This document shows, piece by piece, positions 8,685 to 17,227 of a DNA stretch of 64,000 bases (the stretch's first letter is position 1; every line of letters begins with the position of its first letter). Both the position numbers and the translations under genes were made by a program. The notes under the pieces are model-generated. The model did no database searches. It saw nothing but the letters and a program-made list of their open reading frames with translations, and was not told the DNA's origin. The stretch covers positions 1 to 64,000 of the forward strand of contig NZ_JAXAFK010000002.1 in the NCBI RefSeq assembly GCF_033898505.1, given 5' to 3'. This stretch comes from Pectobacterium carotovorum. GTDB lineage: Bacteria > Pseudomonadota > Gammaproteobacteria > Enterobacterales > Enterobacteriaceae.

Positions 8685-9734
8685 TCAACCCGACAGTGTT
8701 TTTTCATGCTCAATGAGCCATTTTTTGCGCGCGATACCGCCGCCATAGCCTGTCATCGTGCCATCCTTGCCGATAATTCTGTGGCAGGGAATGACGACCG
8801 CTACCCGGTTTGCACCGTTCGCCGCAGCTACCGCTCGTACCGCATTAGGTTTCCCTATCAGCCCGGAAAGCGCCTGATAGTGCGAGGTTTTGCCATAAGG
8901 AACAGCACGTAGTTCCTGCCAAACGGTACGCTGAAAGTCACTGCCTGGAGTATCGAGCAAAAGAGTAAACTGTTGGCGTGTGCCTGAAAAATACTCGCTA
9001 ATCTCTTTTTCTGTTTGCCGGGTATGATTATTTTCACCTGACATTATTCGAGCATTGAGCAAGCGCTGCAGATCGCGAAATTCGGTCTCCAGCATGCGGC
9101 GGTCAGTAAATTCCAGCAGGCAAACACCACGTTCGGTGGCACAAACAAACATCGGGCCGAGCGGCGTGGTAAAACGGTGAATCATAATCACCTGGCTTTG
9201 TTCGGTTGGGCTCACGCCAGTGAGACGTTTATAGGTGTAGCCAAAACCGCTTAATGATTCGTAGCCGCTATCAAATGCCACCTCGGTCGCATTACGCCCA
9301 CCTTTTAGTTCCTGAAGTGCGACATTGACCCGCTGCATGCGTTGAAAAGCCTGAAAGGTAATACCGTGATTTTGCAGAAACCATCGCCGAACGCGCTCTG
9401 GACTGATGTCGTGTTTACGAAGCTCCGTGTCGCTGATACGTGTTTTAGGATTGGCGCGCACGAGTTCAAGCGCTTGTTCAATTAAAAGCGGTGCGCTATG
9501 CGCGTTTTCCGTTGGTCTGCACACTTTGCAAGGGCGAAACCCTGCATCCAGAGCAGATTTAACATCCTTATAAAACTCGACATTTTCACGTTTCGGTTTT
9601 CGTGCCCGACAGATAGAAATGCAAAATACACCTGTCGTTATCACACCAACAAAAAATACCCCCGTATAGCCTGAATCGCGCTCAAGTAGTGCCTGATACC
9701 AGACATCGCACTGGTCATTATCGAGAACTTTCAT
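8685..9734 (-). CDS. ada: Ada: methylated-DNA repair protein and adaptive-response activator
   Basis: A 349-residue bifunctional protein. N-terminal zinc domain with the four Cys ligands at 38, 42, 69 and 72, exactly the E. coli Ada positions; Cys38 takes methyl groups from DNA phosphotriesters. An AraC-type helix-turn-helix follows (about 80-180), then the O6-alkylguanine methyltransferase domain with acceptor Cys317 in VVIPCHRIIG. Methylated Ada activates its own operon. I chose the ATG at 9734, which gives the E. coli cysteine numbering and has GGAG upstream. Its start lies inside the end of the gene at 9718-10494, so the two are probably cotranscribed. No alkB follows downstream. Confidence 0.93.
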   Translation of the reverse strand: MKVLDNDQCDVWYQALLERDSGYTGVFFVGVITTGVFCISICRARKPKRENVEFYKDVKSALDAGFRPCKVCRPTENAHSAPLLIEQALELVRANPKTRISDTELRKHDISPERVRRWFLQNHGITFQAFQRMQRVNVALQELKGGRNATEVAFDSGYESLSGFGYTYKRLTGVSPTEQSQVIMIHRFTTPLGPMFVCATERGVCLLEFTDRRMLETEFRDLQRLLNARIMSGENNHTRQTEKEISEYFSGTRQQFTLLLDTPGSDFQRTVWQELRAVPYGKTSHYQALSGLIGKPNAVRAVAAANGANRVAVVIPCHRIIGKDGTMTGYGGGIARKKWLIEHEKTLSG

Positions 9735-10494
9735 CAACAAAAACTCCTGCAAATGACTGTTGCGACTGGATCGTGAGCATTACGTTTTTAAACGTTGATT
9801 GAATGGCGGAATGAACAAAATTACCCATAGAGAGGCGATTAACACCGAGCGTCTTCAGCCTGTCGAAAGCCGGGAGGTCTGGCATGCACATGACGTTGAG
9901 TGGCAAATTAATCTCCCGAGAAATGATCGCAATATCATTTTCAGATGTTAGGCATGGAACAAAAAGGCCGTCTGCACCTGCCTCTTCATATAAGCGACCG
10001 CGTAATAGTGTTTCCTGTAGCGCCTGCCCATGACCAAGAAGAAAAGTATCAGTACGAATATTAAAGAACAATTGGTCATTCTCTATGGTTAACGCATGAC
10101 GAATCTCTTTTAACGTTCTGGTAAATGCTACGGCATCATCAAGTTGTCTGACACCATTAACCACTCTGCTATCCTCAAGGTTTACGCCAACCACGCCGAG
10201 TGAGGCGAGACGCTTAAGATTAGCGGTGATCTCATTTGCTGTTCTACCAAACCCTGCTTCAATATCAACGCTTAATGGTAGGTGACTAACGGATTTGATA
10301 CGCGTGACGATGTATAGCAATTCATCAAATGACATCGCTTCTCCGTCCTCGTAACCTAACATAGCGGCAATGGCTGCGCTTGAGGTTCCCAGGGCTTGAT
10401 AGCCTGCATGCTGAGCGGCAATAGCACTGCTCGCATCCCAGACATTGGCGATGAGTAAGGGGGGGCTTTGATGATGAAGTTCAGTGAAGTTCAT
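9718..10494 (-). CDS. Isocitrate lyase/PEP mutase family protein
   Basis: A 258-residue TIM-barrel protein of the phosphoenolpyruvate mutase/isocitrate lyase superfamily (COG2513). Visible features: LLIANVWDASSA near the N-terminus, the Asp/Glu metal-binding stretch LSVDIEAGFGR and GVNLEDS. The usual KKCG-like catalytic loop of isocitrate lyase is not seen, so substrate and reaction are open; carboxy-phosphonate or 2-methylisocitrate-like C-C lysis are the family options. Strong AAGGAG precedes the ATG. Its last 17 bases overlap the start of ada, which makes a two-gene operon with a DNA-repair gene. Confidence 0.8.
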   Translation of the reverse strand: MNFTELHHQSPPLLIANVWDASSAIAAQHAGYQALGTSSAAIAAMLGYEDGEAMSFDELLYIVTRIKSVSHLPLSVDIEAGFGRTANEITANLKRLASLGVVGVNLEDSRVVNGVRQLDDAVAFTRTLKEIRHALTIENDQLFFNIRTDTFLLGHGQALQETLLRGRLYEEAGADGLFVPCLTSENDIAIISREINLPLNVMCMPDLPAFDRLKTLGVNRLSMGNFVHSAIQSTFKNVMLTIQSQQSFAGVFVDESSR

Positions 10495-10677
10495 GATTAT
10501 CTCCTTTACGATATATAGGACTCATCTTGAACACCCGACGACACTCTCACAACCGAAAATCAGACGACCATTTTTTGCAAATTAATCATGGCTGAATCAT
10601 CTGCACCGACGCTTTCATGCGTCAACCCGCTCAGTGCGTCCACGCTAAGGCTGTTGCTACCCTGAAAAATGGCAAAG

Positions 10678-10714
10678 AAAAAGGCGCTTGACCCAAGAGG
10701 TAAAGCGCCTTTTT
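10678..10714 (-). terminator. Terminator of dusB-fis
   Basis: Stem 10678-10689 with 10703-10714 (core GGCGCTT/AAGCGCC) and T-runs on both sides, so it can work on both strands. It lies 22 bases after the fis stop codon, as the fis terminator does in E. coli. Confidence 0.88.
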
Positions 10715-10736
10715 TCAAATGCTTAACTGATTAGTA

Positions 10737-11033
10737 TCAGTTCATGCCGTATTTTTTCAATTTCTTACGCAGAGTACCGCGGTTGATGCCCATCATCAGG
10801 GCGGCGCGGGTTTGGTTACCGCGGGTGTATTGCATCACCATGTCCAACAGTGGCTGTTCAACTTCAGCCAATACCAGCTCATACAGGTCACTTACATCCT
10901 GACCGTTCAATTGAGCAAAATAGTTCTTCAGTGCCTGTTTAACCGAGTCGCGCAGGGGTTTTTGGGTTACCTGAGCCTGAGAGTTTACAGTGGAAACGGT
11001 CAGTACGTCAGAATTCACGCGTTGTTCGAACAT
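10737..11033 (-). CDS. fis: Fis, nucleoid protein and global regulator
   Basis: A 98-residue protein essentially identical in layout to E. coli Fis. The N-terminal part forms the beta-hairpin/dimer core and the C-terminus carries the helix-turn-helix ([20 protein letters not shown]). Fis bends DNA, stimulates rRNA promoters, and controls virulence genes in soft-rot bacteria. It is the second gene of the dusB-fis operon, 23 bases after dusB. Confidence 0.97.
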
Positions 11034-11056
11034 AGTTCTGTCAGCTCTTTTTCTGT

Positions 11057-12022
11057 TTACGCAAGATTTTCAAAATATGCCTTCAACGCCTCCAGCTGCT
11101 CGCTGGCATCCTCAATGGCGTTGAATGTGCGCCTAAACTGGTCGTTTGGGGCATGCTCCTGGAGATACCAGGATACGTGCTTACGAGCGATACGAAATCC
11201 CTTGCCTGGACCATAAAAGTCGTGCAATTCCCGTATGTGCTCGATCAACAAGCGCTTAACCTCTGCCAACGGCATTGGTGCCAGCAACTCCCCTGTGTCC
11301 AGATAATGCTGGATTTCCCGAAAGATCCAGGGTCTTCCCTGAGCGGCTCGTCCTATCATCAGGGCGTCAGCCCCGGTGTAGTCCAGAACCGCTCTGGCTT
11401 TATGCGGGTCTGTAATGTCGCCATTCGCAACAATAGGAATGGTAACGGCCTGCTTAACTGCCCGAATGCTGTCGTACTCGGCGAAACCATTGAACAGGCA
11501 CGCACGGGTGCGTCCGTGAATGGTTAACGCCTGAATGCCACAGTCTTCAGCCAGTTTGGCAATTTCTACACAGTTGCGGTGCTCTGGTGCCCAACCGGTA
11601 CGGATCTTCAGTGTCACCGGCACGTCTACCGCTTTCACTACCGTAGAGAGGATCTGTTTGACCAAATCCGGATACTGCAATAACGCAGATCCTGCCATCT
11701 TGCGGTTCACCTTCTTCGCCGGGCAGCCCATATTGATGTCAATGATCTGCGCGCCGGAATCAGCGTTGATTCTCGCTGCCGCCGCCATCTCATCGGGGTC
11801 ACAACCGGCAATCTGCACGGCTCTGATACCCGGTTCATCGCTATGAACCATTCGCAAACGCGACTTGTCTGAACGCCACACTTCCGGGTTGGAAGAAAGC
11901 ATTTCAGACACGGTCATTCCAGCGCCCATCGCGTGACAGAGTGCTCTAAATGGGCGATCACTAATACCAGCCATTGGGGCTGCTATCAAACGATTGGTAA
12001 GCTGAAATTGTCCAATGTGCAT
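11057..12022 (-). CDS. dusB: tRNA-dihydrouridine synthase B
   Basis: A 321-residue FMN-dependent enzyme that reduces uridine to dihydrouridine in the tRNA D-loop. TIM-barrel signature [17 protein letters not shown] at the start and catalytic Cys100 in [14 protein letters not shown]; the FMN phosphate site is in the [18 protein letters not shown] region. I set the start at the ATG at 12022 (MHIGQFQL), which gives the E. coli length of 321; the upstream TTG is inside the promoter. Its operon partner is fis. Confidence 0.96.
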
Positions 12023-12060
12023 AGACAAAAATTGACCATACTGTGCCTGCAAGGGCGCGT

Positions 12061-12089
12061 ATATTACGCATTTTTTACGTCAGATGAAA
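12061..12089 (-). promoter_or_regulatory. dusB-fis promoter
   Basis: Minus strand: TAATAT (-10, 12066-12061) followed by the GC-rich discriminator ACGCGCCC, the hallmark of the stringently controlled fis promoter in E. coli. A -35 resembling TTTCAT lies 17 bases upstream. The transcript leader would be about 30 bases. Confidence 0.6.
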
Positions 12090-12337
12090 GGCCAAACTTT
12101 GACCAATTTACGGCTATCGATCAATGAAAATGCAGTTCGTAGAAGCATATGAAAATATTATTCATATTTAACAGTATGTTATGTTTTTGCGCCGGTTTTT
12201 TGAACGATAAAATATTCATCTGCTTACAGAATTTTATCTGTAAGCGCGGTCATTTTTAGTGGAGATACAGCAGGCTATCAATGCTTTATCAGTGAAATAC
12301 GTTGGTTAATGCGGGAAAAAAGGGCGCTGATTCATCA
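12090..12337. other. fis upstream region
   Basis: About 250 A+T-rich bases between the fis promoter and the end of the carbonic anhydrase gene, with many A/T tracts. In E. coli this stretch holds several Fis sites and IHF/CRP sites; I cannot assign individual sites here. No coding frame is convincing. Confidence 0.4.
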
Positions 12338-12369
12338 GAGGCTGGCCGACAGACGGTCTGACCAGCCTC
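12338..12369 (-). terminator. Candidate terminator of the carbonic anhydrase gene
   Basis: 8-bp stem GAGGCTGG/CCAGCCTC (12338-12345 with 12362-12369) 10 bases after the stop codon at 12380. On the minus strand a run of six T occurs only about 20 bases further on, so efficiency is uncertain. Confidence 0.45.
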
Positions 12370-12379
12370 GCGACGTGGC

Positions 12380-13114
12380 TTAATGGATGATGACGCGGCC
12401 ATTAAGCGGCTGTATAGGGCGATTATTGGCGTGATGCATGACCGAGCGGAACTGGTTGATTTGTTCAGTAGAGGCGGTGACGGGGTGATCCAGTACAAGC
12501 CAGCGAATGCCTTCTGAGCAAGGTGGCGTGGTGAGCGACCCACTAAACCGATAGTAGTTTAATGACGTCGGTAACAGGCTCTGAATCGCGATTGGCGTGC
12601 GCACGTCCTCCGCCTGATTAACCTGAGCCGGAATCTGCTGCCATGTCGTGGCTAACGGGAGATTGGCCTCTCCTTCCTGAAACATCAACGCGATAACGGT
12701 AAGCGCGCCAGACGCGTCTTTATAGACAAAATGGCCTTCCAGCGGAAACTGCTTACCATCGATTTCATTCTCGCTCGGTGCGTGAAAGTGAAACTGTTGT
12801 AAGGTGAATGTCTCGTTATCCAGCAACAGCGTATTCCCTGCACTGACGTTAACCTGAACAGTATGCCCGTTGTTGATAATGTGCTGCGTCCCTGGCAGGA
12901 AAGCCAACTGTAAAGGGTCGTGCTGAGCGTTCAGCGCCTGACGGATATTGATGGGAGATTGGTTTTTACCGGTTTCACACAGCGAGAAATCTGGAGACAG
13001 CTTTCCCCAGTGTGCGGGATCGCCGTTGCCTTCGTAGCCCCAGTGCACCGGATCGGCCGCCAAGGTGGAAAAGCTGGCGGACAGCATCAATACGATAGAG
13101 AGTTTACCTTTCAT
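12380..13114 (-). CDS. cah: Periplasmic alpha-type carbonic anhydrase
   Basis: A 244-residue zinc enzyme that interconverts CO2 and bicarbonate. A signal peptide (MKGKLSIVLMLSASFSTLAA, cut near residue 20) sends it to the periplasm. Alpha-class landmarks: GKNQSPINI, zinc ligands His109 and His111 in FHFHAPSE and His128 in EGHFVY, and SLTTPPCSEGIRW. Two Cys (46 and the one in PPCSE) can form the usual disulphide. In E. coli prmA and dusB are adjacent; here this gene sits between them, so it is an insertion in an otherwise conserved neighbourhood. It faces the same way as its neighbours but has its own hairpins on both sides. Confidence 0.92.
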   Translation of the reverse strand: MKGKLSIVLMLSASFSTLAADPVHWGYEGNGDPAHWGKLSPDFSLCETGKNQSPINIRQALNAQHDPLQLAFLPGTQHIINNGHTVQVNVSAGNTLLLDNETFTLQQFHFHAPSENEIDGKQFPLEGHFVYKDASGALTVIALMFQEGEANLPLATTWQQIPAQVNQAEDVRTPIAIQSLLPTSLNYYRFSGSLTTPPCSEGIRWLVLDHPVTASTEQINQFRSVMHHANNRPIQPLNGRVIIH

Positions 13115-13242
13115 TTTTCATCCCTTGAAAATAATGATACAGCATCGTTGAGCGCGGGGCGCAGGTGCGTCCGGTCACTTGCCGAGCCGAATAATACGCC
13201 AGTTTATGGTGAGCAATCGTGAGATATAACAAGAAGAAGGGT

Positions 13243-13265
13243 GCCCACCGTTGCATACGGTGGGC
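13243..13265 (-). terminator. Terminator after prmA
   Basis: Perfect 8-bp stem GCCCACCG/CGGTGGGC (13243-13250 with 13258-13265, 7-nt loop), 21 bases after the prmA stop. On the minus strand it is followed by the pyrimidine-rich ACCCTTCTTCTTGTT. Confidence 0.7.
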
Positions 13266-13286
13266 GGGACTCGCGGGATGGCGTTA

Positions 13287-14174
13287 TTACGATGCGCGGC
13301 GTTGGCCGGTAATGCGGCACCATTCTTCGCGTTCAGCGACCGGATCGAGCGTGAACTTGTCTGCATACGCTTCTGCGACGCCTTCGGCCTGCGTCGCCAG
13401 CACGCCGGACAGGCCGAGGTGGCCGCCTGCTTTTGGCAAATCGCTAATCAGCGGTGCCAGTTCGCGCAGCGGGCCAGCAAGGATGTTGGCAACGACGACA
13501 TCGGCAGACAGGTCGGCAGGCTGCTCTTTCGGCAGATAAAGCTCAAGACGCTCGGAAACGCCGTTGCGCTGTGCGTTATCCCGGCTGGCCTGAATCGCCT
13601 GCGGATCGATATCAATCCCGATGGCGCGTGCCGCACCCAGTTTCAGGGCGGCAATCGCCAAAATGCCGGAACCGCAGCCGAAATCGATAATGGTTTTCCC
13701 TTCCAGATCCAGCCCGTCGAGCCATTGCAGGCACAGCGCGGTCGTCGGGTGGGTGCCAGTGCCAAAGGCCAGGCCCGGATCGAGCATGACGTTGACGGCA
13801 GTCGGGTCAGGAATGTCACGCCAGCTTGGGCAAATCCACAGACGTTTGCCGAACTGCATTGGGTGGAAGTTATCCATCCACTCGCGTTCCCAGTCTTTGT
13901 CTTCCAACTGCTCGATTTTGTGTTTAAAACCCACGCCCAGCAGCGGCTCTTGCTCCAGCATCGCGATAACCGCGTTCATATCGGTTTCGGCATCGTACAG
14001 CGCAATCGCGTCGGTATCGCCCCACAGGCGGGTCTCGCCCGGCAGCGGCTCGAACACCGGAGTATCGTGCGTATCCTGAAACGTAACGGATACCGCACCG
14101 CTTTCCATCATGACGTCACCCAGTTGTTCTGCAACCTTTCCTGAGGTGTTTATTTTCAGTTGAATCCACGGCAT
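13287..14174 (-). CDS. prmA: Ribosomal protein L11 methyltransferase
   Basis: A 295-residue SAM-dependent enzyme that trimethylates ribosomal protein L11. An N-terminal L11-recognition domain (about 1-90) is followed by the methyltransferase domain with GTGTHPTT (138-145) and SAM motif I DFGCGSG (164-170), then NILAGPL. Length and sequence match E. coli PrmA. It lies 17 bases after panF, so yhdT-panF-prmA form one unit. Confidence 0.96.
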   Translation of the reverse strand: MPWIQLKINTSGKVAEQLGDVMMESGAVSVTFQDTHDTPVFEPLPGETRLWGDTDAIALYDAETDMNAVIAMLEQEPLLGVGFKHKIEQLEDKDWEREWMDNFHPMQFGKRLWICPSWRDIPDPTAVNVMLDPGLAFGTGTHPTTALCLQWLDGLDLEGKTIIDFGCGSGILAIAALKLGAARAIGIDIDPQAIQASRDNAQRNGVSERLELYLPKEQPADLSADVVVANILAGPLRELAPLISDLPKAGGHLGLSGVLATQAEGVAEAYADKFTLDPVAEREEWCRITGQRRAS

Positions 14175-14191
14175 AGCAGTCTCTATTACAT

Positions 14192-15643
14192 TTAAAGTGA
14201 AGATGAAGCGGCAACCGGCGCTGGTGGATTATGACCAAAGCGGTTGCCAATAATAAACGCCATCAGGCTGAGTAACAGCGATGGCACAATCGGGTGATAT
14301 CCAGCCAACTGAAGATTGAAGCTAGCCAGTAAGGTATAGCAAATCGCCCCGGTGAACATGGCGCTGAGCGCCCCTGCGGCATTCGCGCGTTCCCAATACA
14401 GGCCCAGTACCAGCGGCCACAGAAACACCGCTTCCAGCCCGCCAAACGCCAGCAGATTCAGCCAGATGATCATATCCGGTGGCCGTAAGGAGGCCAGCAG
14501 CACCAGCAGGCCCAACAGCAGGGTGGTCATGCTGGACAGGATTTTGATGCGGCGCTCGTTGTGGATCTGCTGCGGACGTACGCTGAGATAGAGATCTTTA
14601 ATGATCGTGGCGGAGGCCTGAAGCAGATGCGCATTAATGTTGGACATGATAGCGGCCATTGGCGCGGCGAGAAAGATCCCAGCGGCCAGTGGCGGTAATA
14701 CGGTGACCATCAACGCCGGTAACACCTGATCGGGGATCGTCAGATCTGGCATCACGGCGCGGCCCAGCGCACCGGCCAGATGCATGCCGAGCATCAGGAT
14801 GCCGATGACGATCGTGCCGATGATAATCCCGCGGTGCAGCGCTTTGCTGTCGCGATAAGAGATACAGCGAACGGCGGTGTTCGGCAGGCCGATAACGCCG
14901 AAGCAGACCAGCACCCAGAATGAAGCCATAAACGGCATCGACAGAATACCGCCGCTGCCCTGCGGTGAAACCAGCATTGGGTCGATCTGTTGCAGCTTAT
15001 CCACTGCGCTGTGTAATCCCCCAGCGGCATAGATCACGCCGACCAGCAGGATGACGGTGCCGATCAGCATCACGATGCCCTGCATGGCATCATTGAGCAC
15101 GCTGGCGCGGAAGCCGCCAAACGTGGTGTACAGCGCGATGGTGACGCCGAAAATCAGCAGGCCGATGTCATAAGGAATGTTCGCTGCGGTTTCCAGCAGA
15201 CGCGCGCCACCGATGAACTGGACGGCCATCGCACCGATAAACGCGACCAGCAGGCTGATGCTGGCAAACCATACCAGCAGCGGACTGTTGTAGCGGGCGT
15301 ACAGCATGTCATTCAGCGTGATGGCGTTGTAGCGCCGCGCCAGAATGGCGAATTTTTTCCCCAGAATGCCCAGCGACAGCAGCATGGTGGGAAGTTGGAT
15401 CATCGACAGCAGCACCCAGCCCAGCCCGTATTTATACGCGGCACCCGGCCCGCCGATAAACGAGCTGGCGCTGACGTAAGTACCGATGAGCGTCATCGCC
15501 AGTACAAACCCGCCCATTGAGCGGCCGCCGAGGAAATACTCGTTAAGAAAGTTACCCGCCTGACGGCGGCGGTACGCATAGACCGACAGCCCGAAGACCA
15601 GCAGCAGGTAGCCAATCAGCGGCAGTAAAATTTCAATTTGCAT
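14192..15643 (-). CDS. panF: Sodium/pantothenate symporter
   Basis: A 483-residue transporter of the sodium:solute symporter family that imports pantothenate, the precursor of coenzyme A. About thirteen hydrophobic segments; the family signature region [22 protein letters not shown] is near the N-terminus. I chose ATG 15643 over the GTG two codons upstream because GGAG is 7 bases away and the length then equals E. coli PanF. It overlaps the yhdT stop by 11 bases. Confidence 0.96.
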   Translation of the reverse strand: MQIEILLPLIGYLLLVFGLSVYAYRRRQAGNFLNEYFLGGRSMGGFVLAMTLIGTYVSASSFIGGPGAAYKYGLGWVLLSMIQLPTMLLSLGILGKKFAILARRYNAITLNDMLYARYNSPLLVWFASISLLVAFIGAMAVQFIGGARLLETAANIPYDIGLLIFGVTIALYTTFGGFRASVLNDAMQGIVMLIGTVILLVGVIYAAGGLHSAVDKLQQIDPMLVSPQGSGGILSMPFMASFWVLVCFGVIGLPNTAVRCISYRDSKALHRGIIIGTIVIGILMLGMHLAGALGRAVMPDLTIPDQVLPALMVTVLPPLAAGIFLAAPMAAIMSNINAHLLQASATIIKDLYLSVRPQQIHNERRIKILSSMTTLLLGLLVLLASLRPPDMIIWLNLLAFGGLEAVFLWPLVLGLYWERANAAGALSAMFTGAICYTLLASFNLQLAGYHPIVPSLLLSLMAFIIGNRFGHNPPAPVAASSSL

Positions 15644-15875
15644 CGTCACTCTCCAGTGAGATATCGCGGAAAATGACGCGCACCATCAGCCAGCACAGCA
15701 GCGTAAACACGAGCGGCAGCAACAGGCAGGCCATCTCAAACCAGTGTGGAAGGCCAGTGATCCCTTGTGTGTTGTCTGGCAAATAGGCGGCAAGCACCCA
15801 GGCCAATAAATAAACCAGCGTCAGGCCAAACGCCCAGCGGGCCTCTTTGTGCGCCTGAGGAAAGCGTGTATCCAT
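15633..15875 (-). CDS. yhdT: YhdT family inner-membrane protein
   Basis: An 80-residue DUF997 protein with two membrane segments (about 15-35 and 47-67) and the family start MDTRFPQAHKEARWA. It is always next to panF and overlaps it here by 11 bases, which suggests a supporting role in pantothenate uptake, though none is proven. Start at 15875 has GGAG 7-8 bases upstream. It is the conserved left edge of the inserted block at 16414-23822. Confidence 0.93.
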   Translation of the reverse strand: MDTRFPQAHKEARWAFGLTLVYLLAWVLAAYLPDNTQGITGLPHWFEMACLLLPLVFTLLCWLMVRVIFRDISLESDDAN

Positions 15876-16413
15876 GTTCTGCTCCACCGTTAATGGGAGA
15901 ATGGGCATCGTTATGAACGTCGTGATGACGAAAGCGGGAATTTTACGGCATGTGGGCCAATTGACTAGTAAGAATTACGCCATCAGCGTAAAAGCCAGCC
16001 GCAGGGGGGACTCATCGCGTGGTGAAAAAATCTGCGTCGTTATGGGGAAAAGGAGGTATTGCGTGCCAGATTGCCTTACCTGATTCAGTAACATCACCAG
16101 CAAATAACAGCGGAAATAAAATTTATCTCGCCACAAAATAATACTAAATGAGTATCTTGGCTTATTGATCTTGAGGTAATTGGCGAATGATGGATGCCAC
16201 ATCGCATAATTTTCTCAGGAGAACGTTTACTATAGGGCTATTATTTATCGTCTGCTATTCCAGCGAGGAATAGTTGCGATACGAAAGGAAAGTAATAATA
16301 GCGCCAACGATATTGGCGCTGTTGTGCATCAGGTAATTATCGTGTCGCAACTTCCTGCTGCCTGGATTATTTAGTCGTTACTATTATGTTAAAGATGAAC
16401 CAAAGGAGTCGTT
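15876..16413. other. Intergenic between yhdT and the Mop gene
   Basis: 538 bases without a convincing gene. The yhdT promoter must lie near its left end. A perfect 8-bp hairpin AGCGCCAA/TTGGCGCT (16300-16307 with 16313-16320) lies near the right end. The stretch 16374-16396 only weakly resembles a ModE operator. Confidence 0.5.
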
Positions 16414-16842
16414 ATGTCAGTTTCAGCAAGAAATCAGCTTTCGGGTGTTGTGTCTTCCATTGTTGAGGGTGCGGTAAACAATGAAGTGGCATTGACCCTG
16501 GAAAGTGGGGATAAGTTAACGACGGTGATTACACGAGCCAGCTGTCAGTCTATGGACCTTGCCGTTGGCAAGCCGGCCATTGCGTTGGTGAAAGCCCCTT
16601 GGGTCATTCTGGCATCCGCCGAATGTGGTTTGAATTTTTCTGCCCGCAATCAGTTTCACGGTAAGGTGAGTTCCGTCACGAAAGGTGCCGTTAACTCGAC
16701 AGTACAGCTGGAGACTGCCGGTGGGTTGACGCTGACCTCAACTGTTACCAATGAAAGTCTGGAAGAGATGAATATTGATGTGGGCAGCGAATTAATCGCT
16801 CTGGTTAAAGCATCCAGTATTATTCTGGCTACCCGGAAATAA
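16414..16842 (+). CDS. Tandem Mop-domain molybdate-binding protein
   Basis: A 142-residue cytoplasmic protein made of two Mop (TOBE-like) domains. The repeat starts SARNQ at residues 4-8 and again at 76-80; each repeat continues G-x-V-S-S-x-x-x-GAVN and ends with a VILA-type strand. Single Mop domains of about 68 residues form hexamers that bind molybdate or tungstate; two-domain forms form trimers and act as metal stores or buffers. AAGGAG precedes the ATG. It has its own terminator (16876-16920), so it is a separate unit ahead of the predicted molybdenum uptake operon. It contains no ATPase or DNA-binding part, so it is neither ModC nor ModE. Confidence 0.92.
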   Translation: MSVSARNQLSGVVSSIVEGAVNNEVALTLESGDKLTTVITRASCQSMDLAVGKPAIALVKAPWVILASAECGLNFSARNQFHGKVSSVTKGAVNSTVQLETAGGLTLTSTVTNESLEEMNIDVGSELIALVKASSIILATRK

Positions 16843-16875
16843 TTGCCGACTTCTTTAGCGAATTAAACCGCTTCC

Positions 16876-16920
16876 AGCCGATAAACGACCGACCTATACG
16901 GGTTTATCGGCTTATTTTTT
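16876..16920 (+). terminator. Terminator of the Mop gene
   Basis: 11-bp stem (16876-16886 with 16902-16912, core AGCCGATAAAC) followed by TATTTTTT. It lies 34 bases after the stop codon. Confidence 0.9.
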
Positions 16921-17052
16921 ACCGTAAATGCTTTCTCCCTTTGATGTATCCCCGCGTAAAACATCCCTTATTTCGCTGTTCAAATGACCCACATCAACTA
17001 TCGCTGGAAATGTGATCTGGATGATTGACCCTGAATTTTGTGTGTGGATAAT

Positions 17053-17080
17053 GTCGATGTGTAAAAATATATATAACGAT
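17053..17080 (+). promoter_or_regulatory. Candidate ModE operator upstream of the uptake operon
   Basis: GTCGATGTGTA, then six bases (AAAATA), then TATATAACGAT. The E. coli ModE consensus is ATCGNTATATA-N6-TATATAACGAT: the right arm matches 11 of 11 and the left arm 7 of 10 defined bases, with the exact spacer. ModE bound to molybdate represses its targets. The site is 148 bases before the start codon at 17228; an ERIC element occupies the space between. Confidence 0.75.
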
Positions 17081-17204
17081 GCTCGTCATACTTCAAATTG
17101 CATGTACGTTGGCTGCGCTTAGTCACCCGAATCACTTACCTGAGTAAGCTCATCGGGATTCCTTCCCTTGCCGCCTGCCTGAAATTTGAATTATTTAGAG
17201 CGGA
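17078..17204 (-). repeat. ERIC element (about 127 bp, full size)
   Basis: Contains the ERIC landmarks CGTCATACTTCAA near the left end, a central imperfect palindrome with CACTTACCTGAGTAAGCTCATCGGG, and GAATTATTTAGAG near the right end. The total of about 127 bp is the classic ERIC length. Orientation is given relative to the usual published strand. It abuts the ModE-like site and would be part of the 5' leader of the gene at 17228. Confidence 0.85.
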
Positions 17205-17227
17205 TATTATTTAACTCTGGGATCATC

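Noticed and set aside
13251..14144. Open frame of 297 codons on the plus strand
   Set aside because: Antisense shadow of prmA.
16374..16396. Possible ModE operator upstream of the Mop gene (TCGTTACTATTATGTTAAAGAT)
   Set aside because: Only about half of the consensus bases fit and the two arms cannot be aligned with the 6-base spacer.
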